Source: Pegoplata infirma
Taxonomy: Eukaryota; Arthropoda; Insecta; Diptera; Anthomyiidae
Direction of reading: 5' to 3'
NCBI GenBank assembly: GCA_963921195.1
Contig: OY992537.1
Span: forward strand, 147,491,841-147,555,840
Length of the DNA: 64,000 nucleotides
Shown here: in pieces, positions 44,154 through 55,604 of the stretch
Layout of the letters: each line of letters starts with the position of its first letter
Position numbering within the stretch: position 1 is the stretch's first letter
Notes under the pieces: model-generated
Told to the model about the DNA's origin: nothing
The model's database searches: none
The model's input: only the letters and a program-made list of their open reading frames with translations
Position numbers and translations under genes: made by a program

Positions 44154-45047
44154 TAGGCAATTCACACCTGAGCAAAATCTCGTTTAAACGAGATTTTGAT
44201 TAAAATCTCTGTTATTTTATGAGATTTTAATGAGATTCCCCATATAAAGTAAATTCTCGTTCGTAATGAGATTTTACTAAAATCTCATAAATTTTCGATA
44301 ACTTTTAGGAGATTTAACAACATTTCGATAGCTCACAGAAAACCCAGACACGTCACAGTGTTGATGTATTGGCAGCACGGCCATATTTTTTTATATTTTT
44401 ACCAAAATTTGTGGACAACTAAGAAAATAAAATTAAAAACGTTAACATCTATATACAAACGTATATTTAACAGCGTTTTAAGTTTAGAAACATTCCAATA
44501 TCACCAATTTGATACTAAAAAATAATAATGTCTGTGTCAAGTCTATTTAACTATGGGATATGAAAAGCAGGGTTGTTATATTACAAATATTAGTAAAAAA
44601 TTTATTTTTAATATATCAAAAAACTTAACTAAAACAATGGCAGATATAAAACAAACGTGTTTTTATTGATAGTTATAATGGGTATTATTGAATTTTATTT
44701 AGAGCCATAGAAGAAATGTGCTATCCGCTTTCCATGATGTCGGCCCTTCACCGACCAAAAGGTTAAGAAATCTTGATATCAACAAAGCATCTCTGGACAA
44801 ATAGAGGTTTCTTGGTGTTTTTGTCATTGTATACTCTCTTTAAACAAAAAATTCCATCTTCCGGTCGAAGATAAATGCTGTTTTGGAATAATTCCAATTG
44901 AGTTTTTTTTTTTGTTTACAAAAATAAACAGGGTTGCTAAAACAAAATCTCGCTTAACGTCAAAAAATGTATATGTAAACGGCATAGATTTTTAAGTCAG
45001 ATTTCAGCTAAAATCTACAATATTTTAGCTAGATGTGAATAGGCCTA
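44154..45047. mobile_element. MITE with TAGGCAATTCACACC / TAGGCCTATTCACATC ends
   Basis: TTA at 44151-44153 and 45048-45050. Ends TAGGCAATTCACACCT and, inverted, TAGGCCTATTCACATCT. The left arm has repeated AAATCTCG/GAGATTTTA phrases. The ends resemble those of 22960-23482, so it may be the same broad group. No ORF. Confidence 0.75.
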
Positions 45048-45234
45048 TTATTCTAAAAAGCCATGGATTTTTTACCTAAGGTTTGCATTATGTAGTTTAC
45101 ACTTTATCTAGATAAATTTTAACAAGCCGCGTGTGTATTCATTAAACTCCATATAAAAAAAGTTACCAAGTTCGATTGGATATTTTGACACATGTCTTTT
45201 TTTTGTGTGTAGGAACAATAGGTAATAAGTTACA

Positions 45235-46406
45235 CACGCAAAAAAAAAATCTGTGTAAGATTGAACAATCCTACTTGGTAAAACTTTTTTCATACCAAAA
45301 AAAAATTTTTACCAAATTTTTGCTAATATTATGCTTGTCGATGTTAAAGTAACATAATTCATTTTTTATGTAAAATAACCAAGTAGCTTGCACAATAACG
45401 CAAATTACCTGCACAAAAATTTATCGAAAGAAAACAACAAAAAAACAAATACAGACCGCCATTTTCATTTTTTTTGTGTGCGTTGTTTGTTTATTTTTTG
45501 TGTTATAAAAACGTAAAAAGGAAATTGATAAATAAAATAAAAATAAATTAATAAATAAAAATAAATAATTAGTTTTCTAAAAGATAAATAAATGTAAGAT
45601 AAAAGAATGTTAAAGTTAATTAATAAAACACCATTCATTAAGAAAAACCAATGGAGTCCCAGACGTATGTTTCGATGAATAACAAATGGAATGATAAAGT
45701 GAGTATACCCGCATTCCGAAGACACCAATAAGGTTTAATAGATTTTTAGTTAAAAATTAGTGTTTGGTAATAATTTTCTATTTTTACAGGGTACTGCTAA
45801 ATAAATTTTTGAAGCTATGGCGAATCATTCACTACAATAAAGAGCGTGGACACCAATCCTGCCTTTAGGTATAAAATTAAAACCTAAAAACCCAAAGCCA
45901 AGGGAGTCCATACCTGTTTTGAGTTACAAATGGAATGACAAAGTAAGTGTTCCTCCTTACCAAGAGACCAATGGGGTTTACCAATTTTTTAAATTAAAAA
46001 TTTATGTTTTGTAATAATTTTCTATTTTTACAGGATGCTTTTAAATAAATTCGTGAAGCTATAGCGGATCCTTTACTTCAAGAAGAAGCGTAGGCAGCAG
46101 TCACTCGAGAAAATTGTACAAAAAGGGTCAGTTGGTCGGTGGTAAATTAAATCCTACACAACATTTATTACATTAATATGGATTTATTCTGTGAACATTT
46201 TAAATTCAACAAATGTACAAATTTTTACAAAAATTTATTGAAAATTTATTTTAGCATAAATGTGGTAATTTTTAGCATTATTTTTAGTCACCTTTTCTAA
46301 TAATTTTGGAATATTTCACCATATCTCTTTTGGTATATTTTACCAAGTTTTTACTTAAATAGCATTAGCATTTTTGCTCACTCCGACACAAGTTTTTTTT
46401 TGCGTG
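45235..46406. mobile_element. MITE with CACGCAAAAAAAAA ends, copy 1
   Basis: Ends CACGCAAAAAAAAAATCTG and ...TTTTTTTTTGCGTG. It is a sibling of 49644-55001, with the same AAACTTGTGTCGGAGTGAGC subterminal sequence. It contains two tandem modules (about 45645-45830 and 45890-46090), each with an ATG-started phrase, a GTGAGTATACC- or GTAAGTGTTCC-type site and a TTTTTACAGG site about 90 bp later. Confidence 0.8.
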
Positions 46407-46956
46407 CATGGAGGCGAAAAAACACCTGTTTGACCAAAATGTTAAATTTTGGTCCCTACAACTCTGAGAGTTCTTGACCGATCTCGTTAAAAAATTATGT
46501 ATATGTAAATGAAATTTAGCACAGGGTGTTATTTTATCTTTCCTAAACACCGAATATAATGTTGGCGGTAGTGGGCATCTCCCGTATAATCCAAAACTAC
46601 AAAAGGCTTGATTAAAACATATTTAGGGAAATCTAAAATCAAATTATTTTCATATTTTTATAAGTTTTGCGACACCTTTCCATAAGATTTTTTAGAAAAA
46701 GTAAAAAATTCTTCCACCATAAATTCAGTAGCAAGCTCAAGTGAACTTTTTACAAAACTCTTATTTAGTTATGCTTAGTACTAACGTTTCATTGTAAGAA
46801 ACCTTTGTATTTGTTAAATTCTTTTGTTGGCAATTAATTACTAATTGTACTGTATAAATTGTGATTTCTATAGCTGAAAAAGTAAAAATTCTCGTAGGAG
46901 TACGGTCCTGAAGGGGTTAATTGGTAAATTTCTAAACTTTATTTTTTGTGTATATA
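46407..46956. other. AT-rich interval, nothing identified
   Basis: No terminal repeat, ORF or tandem array stands out before CCCGR copy 4. Confidence 0.45.
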
Positions 46957-47894
46957 CCCGGCTAAAAATAAATGTGTATGTTCATATATGCCTATGTATT
47001 GATCTTTATATGATCATATATGACATATTAGGAAACATATATGTGACCATATATGCAAAAATTAATCCCATATATGAGGTCGTATGTAAAATATGTACCA
47101 TATATGATATCATATATGGAACCATATATGTTGTCATAAAATGTTAAATCTTAGTTACCCGAGTAAAAAAAATAATCTGGTCTTTATGTAATTATATCTT
47201 AATTAATCTGGTAGCAGCTCTTTATTGATCTAATCTGATCTCAAAATTGGCTGTATCAGAAATTATCTAAAATTGTCTAATAATATCATATATGATTTTG
47301 TTAGATTTAATTAGATCCGAATTTTGGTCTAATGTGGATTTGTAAAATTTTATCAAATTATATTAAAAATTATATAATCTGATATTTCATATAAATTTTT
47401 TAAAAAAAAAATTGAACCAAAAATTTTAAATCTTAAAACAAATATTTTTATGTTGTTATTGAATTCATTTAGGGTTTTTTCTTTTTGGGTTATATTAGAA
47501 TTAGCAACAATCTTACAAGTTTTGTTTTTTTAATTATTTTAATTTGGTAAAAATATAAATTAATTTTTGTTAAAATTTTTATTATTTGTTTTTCTTTTCA
47601 ACAATTTTGATTTTTTTGTATAAAATTACGTAAAGTAATATCAAAATTAACTTAGAAAATTTTTGCTTTTTTGCTGAAATATAATAATATATTATTTGAC
47701 ATGGTACCATATATATTTATGTGTGGCCAATCTTGTATATTTATATACGGCATACATATATAATAATATATGTGACCACATATAATAATATATAACATTA
47801 TCTGAGACTATATTGGAAATTATTGAAATATTTTTTCAATACAGAATTTTATCTAGAAACATATAGTGTCAGATATAAACATATGAGTGAAATC

Positions 47895-48738
47895 TAGGGT
47901 TTCTAAATTCCCGGACTTTTTCAATTCCCGGGAAATCGTTTTAAAAAAATCGAATTCCCGGGAATTCCCGGGAATGTTTTAATTAAAGCGAATTTTGAAC
48001 TTTGTCATATAAAAATTTTGTAGAAATATTGGACCTTATTACGGTTCTAGTATTTGCATTGACATACATATTTCCACTCCATAGAAAATTTTTCACAATT
48101 CAAAAATATGTATAATTTTTCCGGTTTTGAAATTTTACAACAAATGTGTTTGCAACAACTTTTTTGAAAATTTTTCTAATTTTGACTACGGCTTTAACCG
48201 TAAGAAGCAGTAGAATTATATTTTGAAGATATATTTAATTAAACTTTCGAATATTTAAAATATTTCGGTGGAAGGCATCTGTATCAGACTTTTTACTTCA
48301 TATATGAAATTTTTAGCTGAAAAGCTGAAATATATTCTTTAAAATATAGAATTGTTGATCTGAATATGAAATATTAAATTTCGAAAAGCAGAAATCATTG
48401 GAATTTTAGATTAAGAAAACTTTTGGCAATTTGCAACCAACCTTCGAAGTTAAATTCAGTTTCATTCACACACAATCGATTAAAGAAAAATAATTATAAG
48501 GCCTAACTAATATGCAAGCTGAAGTATATCCTTACTAGTTTTTCTTTAAAAAATTTTCAAAATTAAACGTTATTTTTAATAAATCATTTAAAATTGTGTT
48601 AAAAATGTGTAAATTAAATATATTTTTCTTAAAAAATTAGAGACGAATTCCCGAAAATTCCCGAAGAAAAAAACCCGGGATTTTAAGAAAAATATTTCCC
48701 GGGAATTCCCGGGAAATTTTTACCGAATAGAAACCCTA
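47895..48738. mobile_element. hAT-like MITE with TTCCCGGGAA repeats, copy 1
   Basis: A perfect 8-bp duplication GTGAAATC lies at 47887-47894 and 48739-48746. Ends TAGGGTTTCTAAATTCCCGG and, inverted, TAGGGTTTCTATTCGG. Both ends carry runs of the palindrome TTCCCGGGAA. No ORF. Confidence 0.87.
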
Positions 48739-50049
48739 GTGAAATCAAAAAATGTCAGTGTTTTTGAGCCAAAATTGTACAAACAAAAAATTTTAATTTT
48801 TGGTAAATTTTTTTATTAAAATCGATACGTTACATCACTACTAATATAACTATAAAAGATCTCTTTTACAAATTGTTTCAAACAAGTTTTATCGACAATT
48901 TTATGATTTTTTTGGTGACGGAGTTTACATTCACCTTAGAAAAATACATTAAATTTTTTGAATTTTCTTTGAAAACATTTTATTGTAATTTAAAACACTT
49001 AATTATGTAATTGCTAACAATTTTTGTAATTAGGATTTTTTTCTGGTTTTTGTTATTAAAGATTTTACAATTATTTTTTATTTTAATAGGATTTTTCTAA
49101 GTAAATGTAAAATAAATTTATTATTTCTGTTAAAATTAGTTTTTTTTACTTTTTTGAATGACTAGTGTTAATATTTTCGTCGGTTTTAATAACTACATAA
49201 GGTTTTTTAATGCTATCTGCAAAAAAAAAAAAAGTTGACGGAGTTTACAGAGACGGAGTTTACATTTAGTCACTTTTTGCCCTTTTTTTCGAAAACTATT
49301 TGTCGGAAATTGCTTACCGAATATGACGATATTTCAGATACACGCTAAGTTGTTTTGTTGTAAACGTGGAGACGGAGTTTACAGCATTTTTCGATTTTTC
49401 ATTTATGAATTATCTTTTCATACCGGGAAATTAATATGCAATGAGCAAACTTGAAACCAATAATGCAAAATGATACTTTATAGCCTCGCGTTTAATAAAT
49501 GGGGCAATAACCTATTATTTTTCTAAATAAAATACGTCAAAAACAACAAAATTGTCAGGTTTCATAATGTCTAAAAAAAGTGTCGAAAAATCGTTACACT
49601 ATTGAAGCCGTGTTTGCATGGGTAAAAGAGATAGTTATGACTACACGCAAAAAAAAAATCTGTGTCAGATTGAGCAATCCTACTTGGTAAAAATTTTTTC
49701 ATACCAAAAAAAATTTTTACCAAGTTTTTGCTAAAATTATGCTTGTCGATGTTAAAGTAACATAATTCATTTTTTATGTAAAAAAACCAAGTAGCTTGCA
49801 CAATAACGCAAATTACTTGCACAAAAATTTATCGAAAGAAAACAACAAAAAAAAAAACAAATACAGACCGCCATTTTCATTTTGTATTTTTGTGTGCGTG
49901 GGTTGATTATTTTTTGTGTTATAAAAACGTAAAAAGGAAATTGATAAATAAAATTAAAATAAATTAATAAATAAAAATAAATAATTAGTTTTTAAAAGAT
50001 AAATAAATGTAATATAAAAAAATGCTAAAGTTAATTTTGCTGTCATAAC

Positions 50050-50823
50050 TAGTGTTTGGGGTCCGGGAATTCCCGGGTCGGATTTCCCGGGAATTCCCGG
50101 GAAAACACTGCCGGGAATTCCCGGGAATTTTTTTAATTTTTCCCGGGAAATCCGGGAATTTTGTAAAATAAACCTTTTTACATAAAAACGTTTATTTTAC
50201 CTTTTTACATAAAAACGTTTATTTTACTTTAATTTTTACCATTTTTTTTTACACACAGGTATAATTAAATTGATATTTTTTGTATTTTTTCTATTTGGAA
50301 GAACAGTGCAAATATATATTCATAGGAAAACTGACCAAGTGTAAAAAGTATGTTAATATCATGAAAAAACTTAAAAGTCAAAAAATATACGTCGGTTAAT
50401 GATAATTTTGCTAAGACTGTCAAAAAAATATAAAAATTTTGAACCTAGAATTAACATTTCCAGAATAAATATTAAAAGTACTGCCAACTATATTAGTTTT
50501 TTCTCGAATAACGCAGTTTTAATATTTTTTGCGATTTTTAGCTATTTTTTGCGATTTTTTGTGAAGGAAAAAGTTGCAATATTTTTTTGGTTTGTTTTAT
50601 TGTATTTCAGGATTTTTAACTTTTATGTTTTGATTTTTTATGTTTTAATTAATTGTTTATCTCTTATAAAACTGTTTTTAATAAAAAGATAATCAAATTT
50701 TAATGTTTTTTATGATTTACATTAATAATGAAAATTTCCCGGGATTCCCGGGAATCCCGGGAAATAAATTATTTTTTTCCCGTTTCCCGGGAAATTGAAA
50801 AGTCCGGGAATTCCCAAACACTA
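50050..50823. mobile_element. hAT-like MITE with TTCCCGGGAA repeats, copy 2
   Basis: A perfect 8-bp duplication GTCATAAC lies at 50042-50049 and 50824-50831. Ends TAGTGTTTGGGG and, inverted, TAGTGTTTGGGAATTCCCGG. Dense TTCCCGGGAATTCCCGGG runs lie near both ends. The middle is AT-rich; a 97-codon frame there has no recognisable homology. Confidence 0.87.
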
Positions 50824-51268
50824 GTCATAACTTAAAACACCATTCATATAGCAAAACCAATGGAGTCCCAGACGTTTGTTTCAATGAATTACAAATGGAA
50901 TGATAAAGTGAGTACACCCCTATTCCGAAGACACCAATAAGGTTTAATAGATTTTTAGTTAAAAATTCGTGTTTGGTAATAATTTTCTATTTTTACAGGG
51001 TACTGCTAAATAAATTTTTGAAGCTATGGCAAATCCTTCACTACAATAAAAAGCGTGGGCACCATTCCTCCCTTTAGTCATAAAATTAAAACCTAAAAAC
51101 TCATTTATATAGCAAAGCCAATGGAGTCCAGACCTGTTTTGATGAGTTACAAATGGAATCACAAAGTAAGTGTTCCTCCTAACCCAAAGACCAATGGGAT
51201 TTACTAGTTTTTTTTTAAATTAAAAATTTATGTTTTGTAATAATTTTCTATTTTTACAGGATGCTTTT

Positions 51269-51682
51269 GGGGGACGGGGTCTTTCACAGAGGTTGAAAGC
51301 TTTCTTACTGCTATCCACTTGGGGATAGCAAGAAGCGATTCCTTTGGTCGAAATTCCCAAGCAGCTCACGACTTCCGGTCTTATACCAAGTGTTCCCTGG
51401 TAATGTCATACAGACACCCGTCTGTTGGCAGCTAAAGTGAGAAGGCGTAAAATACTAGGTAACCTGAATGGCATGTTACCACTAATGCGTCTCAGGCAAG
51501 TAGGTGACAAGCAAAATAGTAACAGTCACTGAAGCCTAGTATTTTCATAATAGTCAGGATGGTGGCTACGAGCTGGCAGCCCCAGCACCGTCATAGGTCA
51601 CAGTGGACCAATCACCCACTTGTCCGAAGCTCAAACGATTAACGAAACTACTACAAGGAAAATAATAGAATCCCCTACAACG
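51269..51682 (+). promoter_or_regulatory. 5' leader of the LINE
   Basis: About 410 bp, clearly richer in G and C than the surroundings, with CTATCCACTTGGGGATAGCA, a 7-bp inverted pair. An internal promoter is expected for a LINE of this kind; I see no specific box. Confidence 0.4.
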
Positions 51683-54580
51683 ATGACAACATTTGGCACA
51701 CGGAAACGGATAAGAATTGGACAATGGAACGTAAGAACGCTTAGTGAAACGTCAAGGCTAGCGCAAGTAGAGACAGAAATGTTGAAGTTCAACGTTGCGA
51801 TTTTAGGTATTAGCGAAATGCGTTGGTGCGGAAATGGCCAAATAACATCGGCTAATGGAAATGTTGTGTTATATAGCGGAAAAGAAAGCAGAAAAGAAAG
51901 CGGGGTAGCAATCTTAATATCAAAAGATATAAAAACTACTCTCAGTTCATGGAACCCTATATCAGATCGTATTATTACAGCCCGTTTTTTTAGTAAAGTT
52001 GGAAAATTTGTCACCATCATCCAATGCTATGCACCCACAGAGGATGCAGATGACCTATCAAAAGATGATTTTTATAACCAACTAACAGCTACCGTAAATA
52101 AAGTAGCTAATCGTGATATACTTATCGTAAGCGGCGATTTCAATGCCCAGATTGGCAATGACAACCATGGCCTAACCCACATCATGGGGACACATGGCAT
52201 GGGAACTAGAAATAAGAATGGTGAGCGTTTTATAGAGTTTTGCCAGACCTTCCAACTCGTGATCGGAGGTTCGATATTCCCACACAAAAATATACACAAG
52301 TACACATGGGAATCTCCAGATGGAAAGACAAGAAATCAAATCGATCACATTTGTATCCGGCGCAAATGGAGAGGTTCTTTAATAGACGTGCGTACTAAAA
52401 GAGGTGCCGACTTATACAGCGACCATGAGCTAGTGGTGGCTACAGTAAGAATCAAACTTAAAAAAATTTATAAAAGAAACACGCTAATAACACACAAACG
52501 TTTTGATGTCAACAAACTGAGGGTAAAGGAGAAAAGAGATGAAGTTGGAGAAGAACTAAGAACATGTGTACAACCAGAAAACACAACTTGGGAAGAAACA
52601 TGTAACACACTGAGGGATATTGCTAAAGACAAAATAGGCTATAAACAAAAAACAGAAAGAAAAGCATGGCTGTCCGACAACACCTGGAAACTAATTCAGG
52701 AAAGAAATAGGCTGAAACAACAACAACTAGAAAATCCAACCTATAAACCACAATACAACGAAGTAGCAAAAGCCGTAAAGAGATCAGCCCGGAACGATAA
52801 AAGGAAATATTTAGAAGATATCGCGAAGGATGCAGAAACAGCTGCAGGCTCTAATAACATGAAGGAGCTGCACCAGATAAATCGCCTCTCAAATCAAAAC
52901 ATGAACCGAAACCATGCTATAAAAGACGCTGATGGTCAGCTTCTTACCATCACTGAAGAACAAACCCGAAGGTGGAAGCAACATATTGAGGAAATTAGCA
53001 ACATTACCTATGAGGGAATAACAGAAAGCTCTCAGACTTTACATACAACAACCAACAACGCAATATCTACAGATCATCCAAGCATCGAAGAAATAACGTG
53101 TGCTATATCGAAAATAAAAAAGAACAAGGCGCCAGGCGAAGATGGCATTCCTCCGGAGATCCTCCAAACGAATCCCACAATAGCTGCAGAAATAATACAT
53201 CCATATATACGTGATGCTTGGATCAATGAAGAACTTCATAGCACATGGACAAAAGGTACAATAATAAAACTACCGAAAAAAAATGATTTAACCGTGTGTG
53301 ACAACTGGCGAGGTATCACACTGCTTAATACCATATACAAAATCATCGCGATAATAATAAATAACCGATTGCAGTGTGTTGAGCAATCATTACGAGACGA
53401 ACAAGCTGGTTTTCGTCCCCATCGTAACTGTGTGGACCAAACCAACACTCTTCGTGTCATAATAGAGCAATCTGTTGAATGGCGCACACCACTGTACTTA
53501 GTCTTTATTGACTATAAAAAAGCGTTTGACTCCATAAGACGCAGTGCAATATGGGCAGCATTATCAGCAAAAGGGGTACCAAAAAAGCTGATAAACATAA
53601 TCAAAGCTATGTACACCAACACCACGTTACAAGTTCGCCACAATGGTACAACCAGTGAGTCTTTTCAGACAAACGCAGGAGTGAAACAGGGATGTCCATT
53701 ATCTCCTTTGCTGTTCGCCATTGTCTTAGATGAGGTTATGTTAAAACTCTGCATGAAAAGAAGGGGCATTGTGTGGGATTTTCAAAAACACTTAGAAGAT
53801 CTAGATTTTGCTGATGATATTTGTCTTATGTCTCACAATTTCAACGACATGCAGAGTAAAGTTAACGATCTGGTAACACTGTCCAAAGATGTTGGATTGG
53901 AGATAAATATTTCGAAAACACATGCAATGCGTATCAACAACACAATTAACAGCCACATATTAATACAAAACCAACAAATACAATACGTTAATTCGTTCTG
54001 CTACTTAGGATGTATAATGTCGATTGATGGCGGCGTGGAAGAAGATGTAACAAACAGGCTGAAAAAGGCAAGATCAGCCTTTGGCCGCTTGTATAAAACG
54101 TGGCGGTCACCCCAAATATCGAAAAAGACAAAGATTCGGATGTTTAATGCATGTGTGAAGTCCGTACTTCTTTACGGAAGCGAAACATGGCTGATGACAA
54201 ATGTCATAGCCCAGAGACTACAAGTCTTTATAAACAAATGTCTGCGCATAATTTGTCGTATCTTTTGGCCAAACACAATTACAAACGCAGATCTCTGGAG
54301 GTTGTCGAACGAGTTACCTATAACCTGCCAAATAACGAAAAGAAAATGGAAATGGATAGGTCACACATTAAGAAAGCCAAACGGTAGCATCGCGAGGACT
54401 GCTTTAGAATGGAATCCTCAAGGAAGCCGACGCTCCGGTCGTCCAAAGAACTCTTGGCGTAGAACAATCATGCAAGAACTCAAAATATTAGATAAAACTT
54501 TCGACGAAATTAAAACAATATGTAACAATAGATTAAGTTGGAATAATCTTGTAGAAGCCCTATGTTCCCAAGTGGAATAA
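51683..54580 (+). CDS. RTE-type LINE polyprotein: AP endonuclease and reverse transcriptase
   Basis: The first in-frame ATG is at 51683, giving 965 codons; the frame is open further up to a stop at 51551-51553. The N-terminal apurinic-type endonuclease has WNVRTL near residue 15, ISEMRW near 45 (catalytic Glu), SGDFNAQIG near 150 and SDHELV near 246. This endonuclease type resembles the part of BovB-like RTE elements annotated as craniofacial development protein 2. The RT has NKAPGEDGIPPEI, DEQAGFRPHRNC, LVFIDYKKAFDS near 606 (motif A), VKQGCPLSPLLF and LDFADDICLMS near 707 (active site). A C-terminal region with YGSETW and WIGHTLRKP near 890 is common in this group. No stop or frameshift is seen, so the protein could be functional, nicking target DNA and priming reverse transcription there. 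The clade name is by similarity recalled, not tested. Confidence 0.92.
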   Translation: MTTFGTRKRIRIGQWNVRTLSETSRLAQVETEMLKFNVAILGISEMRWCGNGQITSANGNVVLYSGKESRKESGVAILISKDIKTTLSSWNPISDRIITARFFSKVGKFVTIIQCYAPTEDADDLSKDDFYNQLTATVNKVANRDILIVSGDFNAQIGNDNHGLTHIMGTHGMGTRNKNGERFIEFCQTFQLVIGGSIFPHKNIHKYTWESPDGKTRNQIDHICIRRKWRGSLIDVRTKRGADLYSDHELVVATVRIKLKKIYKRNTLITHKRFDVNKLRVKEKRDEVGEELRTCVQPENTTWEETCNTLRDIAKDKIGYKQKTERKAWLSDNTWKLIQERNRLKQQQLENPTYKPQYNEVAKAVKRSARNDKRKYLEDIAKDAETAAGSNNMKELHQINRLSNQNMNRNHAIKDADGQLLTITEEQTRRWKQHIEEISNITYEGITESSQTLHTTTNNAISTDHPSIEEITCAISKIKKNKAPGEDGIPPEILQTNPTIAAEIIHPYIRDAWINEELHSTWTKGTIIKLPKKNDLTVCDNWRGITLLNTIYKIIAIIINNRLQCVEQSLRDEQAGFRPHRNCVDQTNTLRVIIEQSVEWRTPLYLVFIDYKKAFDSIRRSAIWAALSAKGVPKKLINIIKAMYTNTTLQVRHNGTTSESFQTNAGVKQGCPLSPLLFAIVLDEVMLKLCMKRRGIVWDFQKHLEDLDFADDICLMSHNFNDMQSKVNDLVTLSKDVGLEINISKTHAMRINNTINSHILIQNQQIQYVNSFCYLGCIMSIDGGVEEDVTNRLKKARSAFGRLYKTWRSPQISKKTKIRMFNACVKSVLLYGSETWLMTNVIAQRLQVFINKCLRIICRIFWPNTITNADLWRLSNELPITCQITKRKWKWIGHTLRKPNGSIARTALEWNPQGSRRSGRPKNSWRRTIMQELKILDKTFDEIKTICNNRLSWNNLVEALCSQVE

Positions 54581-55086
54581 ATAAAGGAACAAAAAAAAAA
54601 GAAAAAAAAAATTGTACATAAAGGGTCAGTTGGTCGGTGGTAAATAAAATCCTACACAACATTTGTTATATTAATATGGATTTATTTTGTGAAAATTTTA
54701 AATTCAACAAATATACAAATTTTTACAAAAATTTATTGAAAATTTATGTTAGCATAAAGGTGGTAATTTTTAGCATTATTTTTAGTCACCTTTCCTAATA
54801 ATTTTGGTATATTTCACCATATTTCTTTTGGTATATTTTACCAAGTTTTTGCTTAAATAGCATTAACATTTTCTTCAAAATTTTTTACATAAGTGTTTTG
54901 GCTAAATTACGAAAACTACTTCGTCGGTTGTAGTTTTAGCATTTTCTTGGTAAAATTATGCCAGATTTTTGCTCACTCCGACACAAGTTTTTTTTTGCGT
55001 GTATATAAAAATATTTTTAAAGAACGTCAACATTCCCTCTTTAAAAATGTAGTCAATTATTAAGCTCTTGGGTTATTGGTTTTTAA

Positions 55087-55604
55087 CAAGGTTGGTTACC
55101 GAAACGAATAACGGTAAGGGTAACGGTAACGGTATCGAACTTTTATTTATTTCGGTAAAGGTAACGGTAAGGGTTCAGATCGTTTCGGTAACTGTTTATA
55201 CCGGTACCGAAACAACAATACCGATATGTACCGGTATTTTTAATTTAGTAAAAAATTTAAAAAGCAATAAAAGTTGAAAGCTACAAATATTTTGAGGATT
55301 CAAGAAACCGTATAAATTTGATTTGGACATTATAAATTTCATTTATTTTATGATTATACCCAGTCTTTATTTAAAAATAATGTAAGCCATAAGATTTTAA
55401 TTTTTGTTCGTTAAAAATCTATACAAAAATGGTAAAATTTGGAATACCGGTATAATACCGGTAACTTCTAGCACAAATAACGGTAACGGTAAGGGTAACG
55501 GTATTTCAAAAACATTTTTAGCGGTATTGGTAACGGTAACGGTATTCAATTTTAAAGGGTTTTAAATCGGTAACGGTATTATAAGGGTAACGGTAGCCAA
55601 CCAT
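55087..55604. mobile_element. GGTAACGG minisatellite element with 9-bp target duplication
   Basis: GGTTTTTAA lies at 55078-55086 and 55605-55613. The ends are CAAGGTTGGTTACCG and, inverted, ATGGTTGGCTACCG. Both halves are runs of GGTAACGGTAAGGGTAACGG in one orientation, plus ACCGGTA palindromes. A 9-bp duplication is typical of Mutator-like elements. No ORF. Confidence 0.75.

Larger units (their letters stand above)
51269..54610 (+). mobile_element. RTE-type non-LTR retrotransposon, apparently full length
   Basis: It starts with a GC-rich 5' leader (GGGGGACGGGGTCTTTCACA) and ends in an A-rich tail right after a very short 3' UTR. A single ORF with endonuclease and RT fits the RTE layout. The sibling MITE at 45235-46406 shows the empty site: the host matches up to GATGCTTTT and from AAAATTGTAC, and about 75 bp between them are missing here. 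Insertion therefore went with a small target deletion and no visible duplication. Confidence 0.88.
49644..55001. mobile_element. MITE with CACGCAAAAAAAAA ends, copy 2, carrying a hAT MITE and a LINE
   Basis: TA at 49642-49643 and 55002-55003. Its own sequence matches copy 1 (45235-46406): ends, the tandem exon-like modules (about 50860-51000 and 51121-51268) and the TTGGTCGGTGGTAAAT segment. The hAT MITE is at 50050-50823 and the LINE at 51269-54610. Confidence 0.85.

Noticed and set aside
50399..50692. 97-aa hydrophobic frame inside the hAT-like MITE
   Set aside because: Phe/Ile/Leu-rich product of T-rich DNA, no homology, inside a MITE.
51620..51682. LINE ORF start at 51620
   Set aside because: The codon is TTG; the first in-frame ATG is 51683, although the frame is open from 51554.
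55087..55604. Telomere-like repeat (GGTAACGG, GGTAAGGG)
   Set aside because: Most insect telomeric repeats are TTAGG and flies use other systems. The array is bounded by transposon ends and a duplication.
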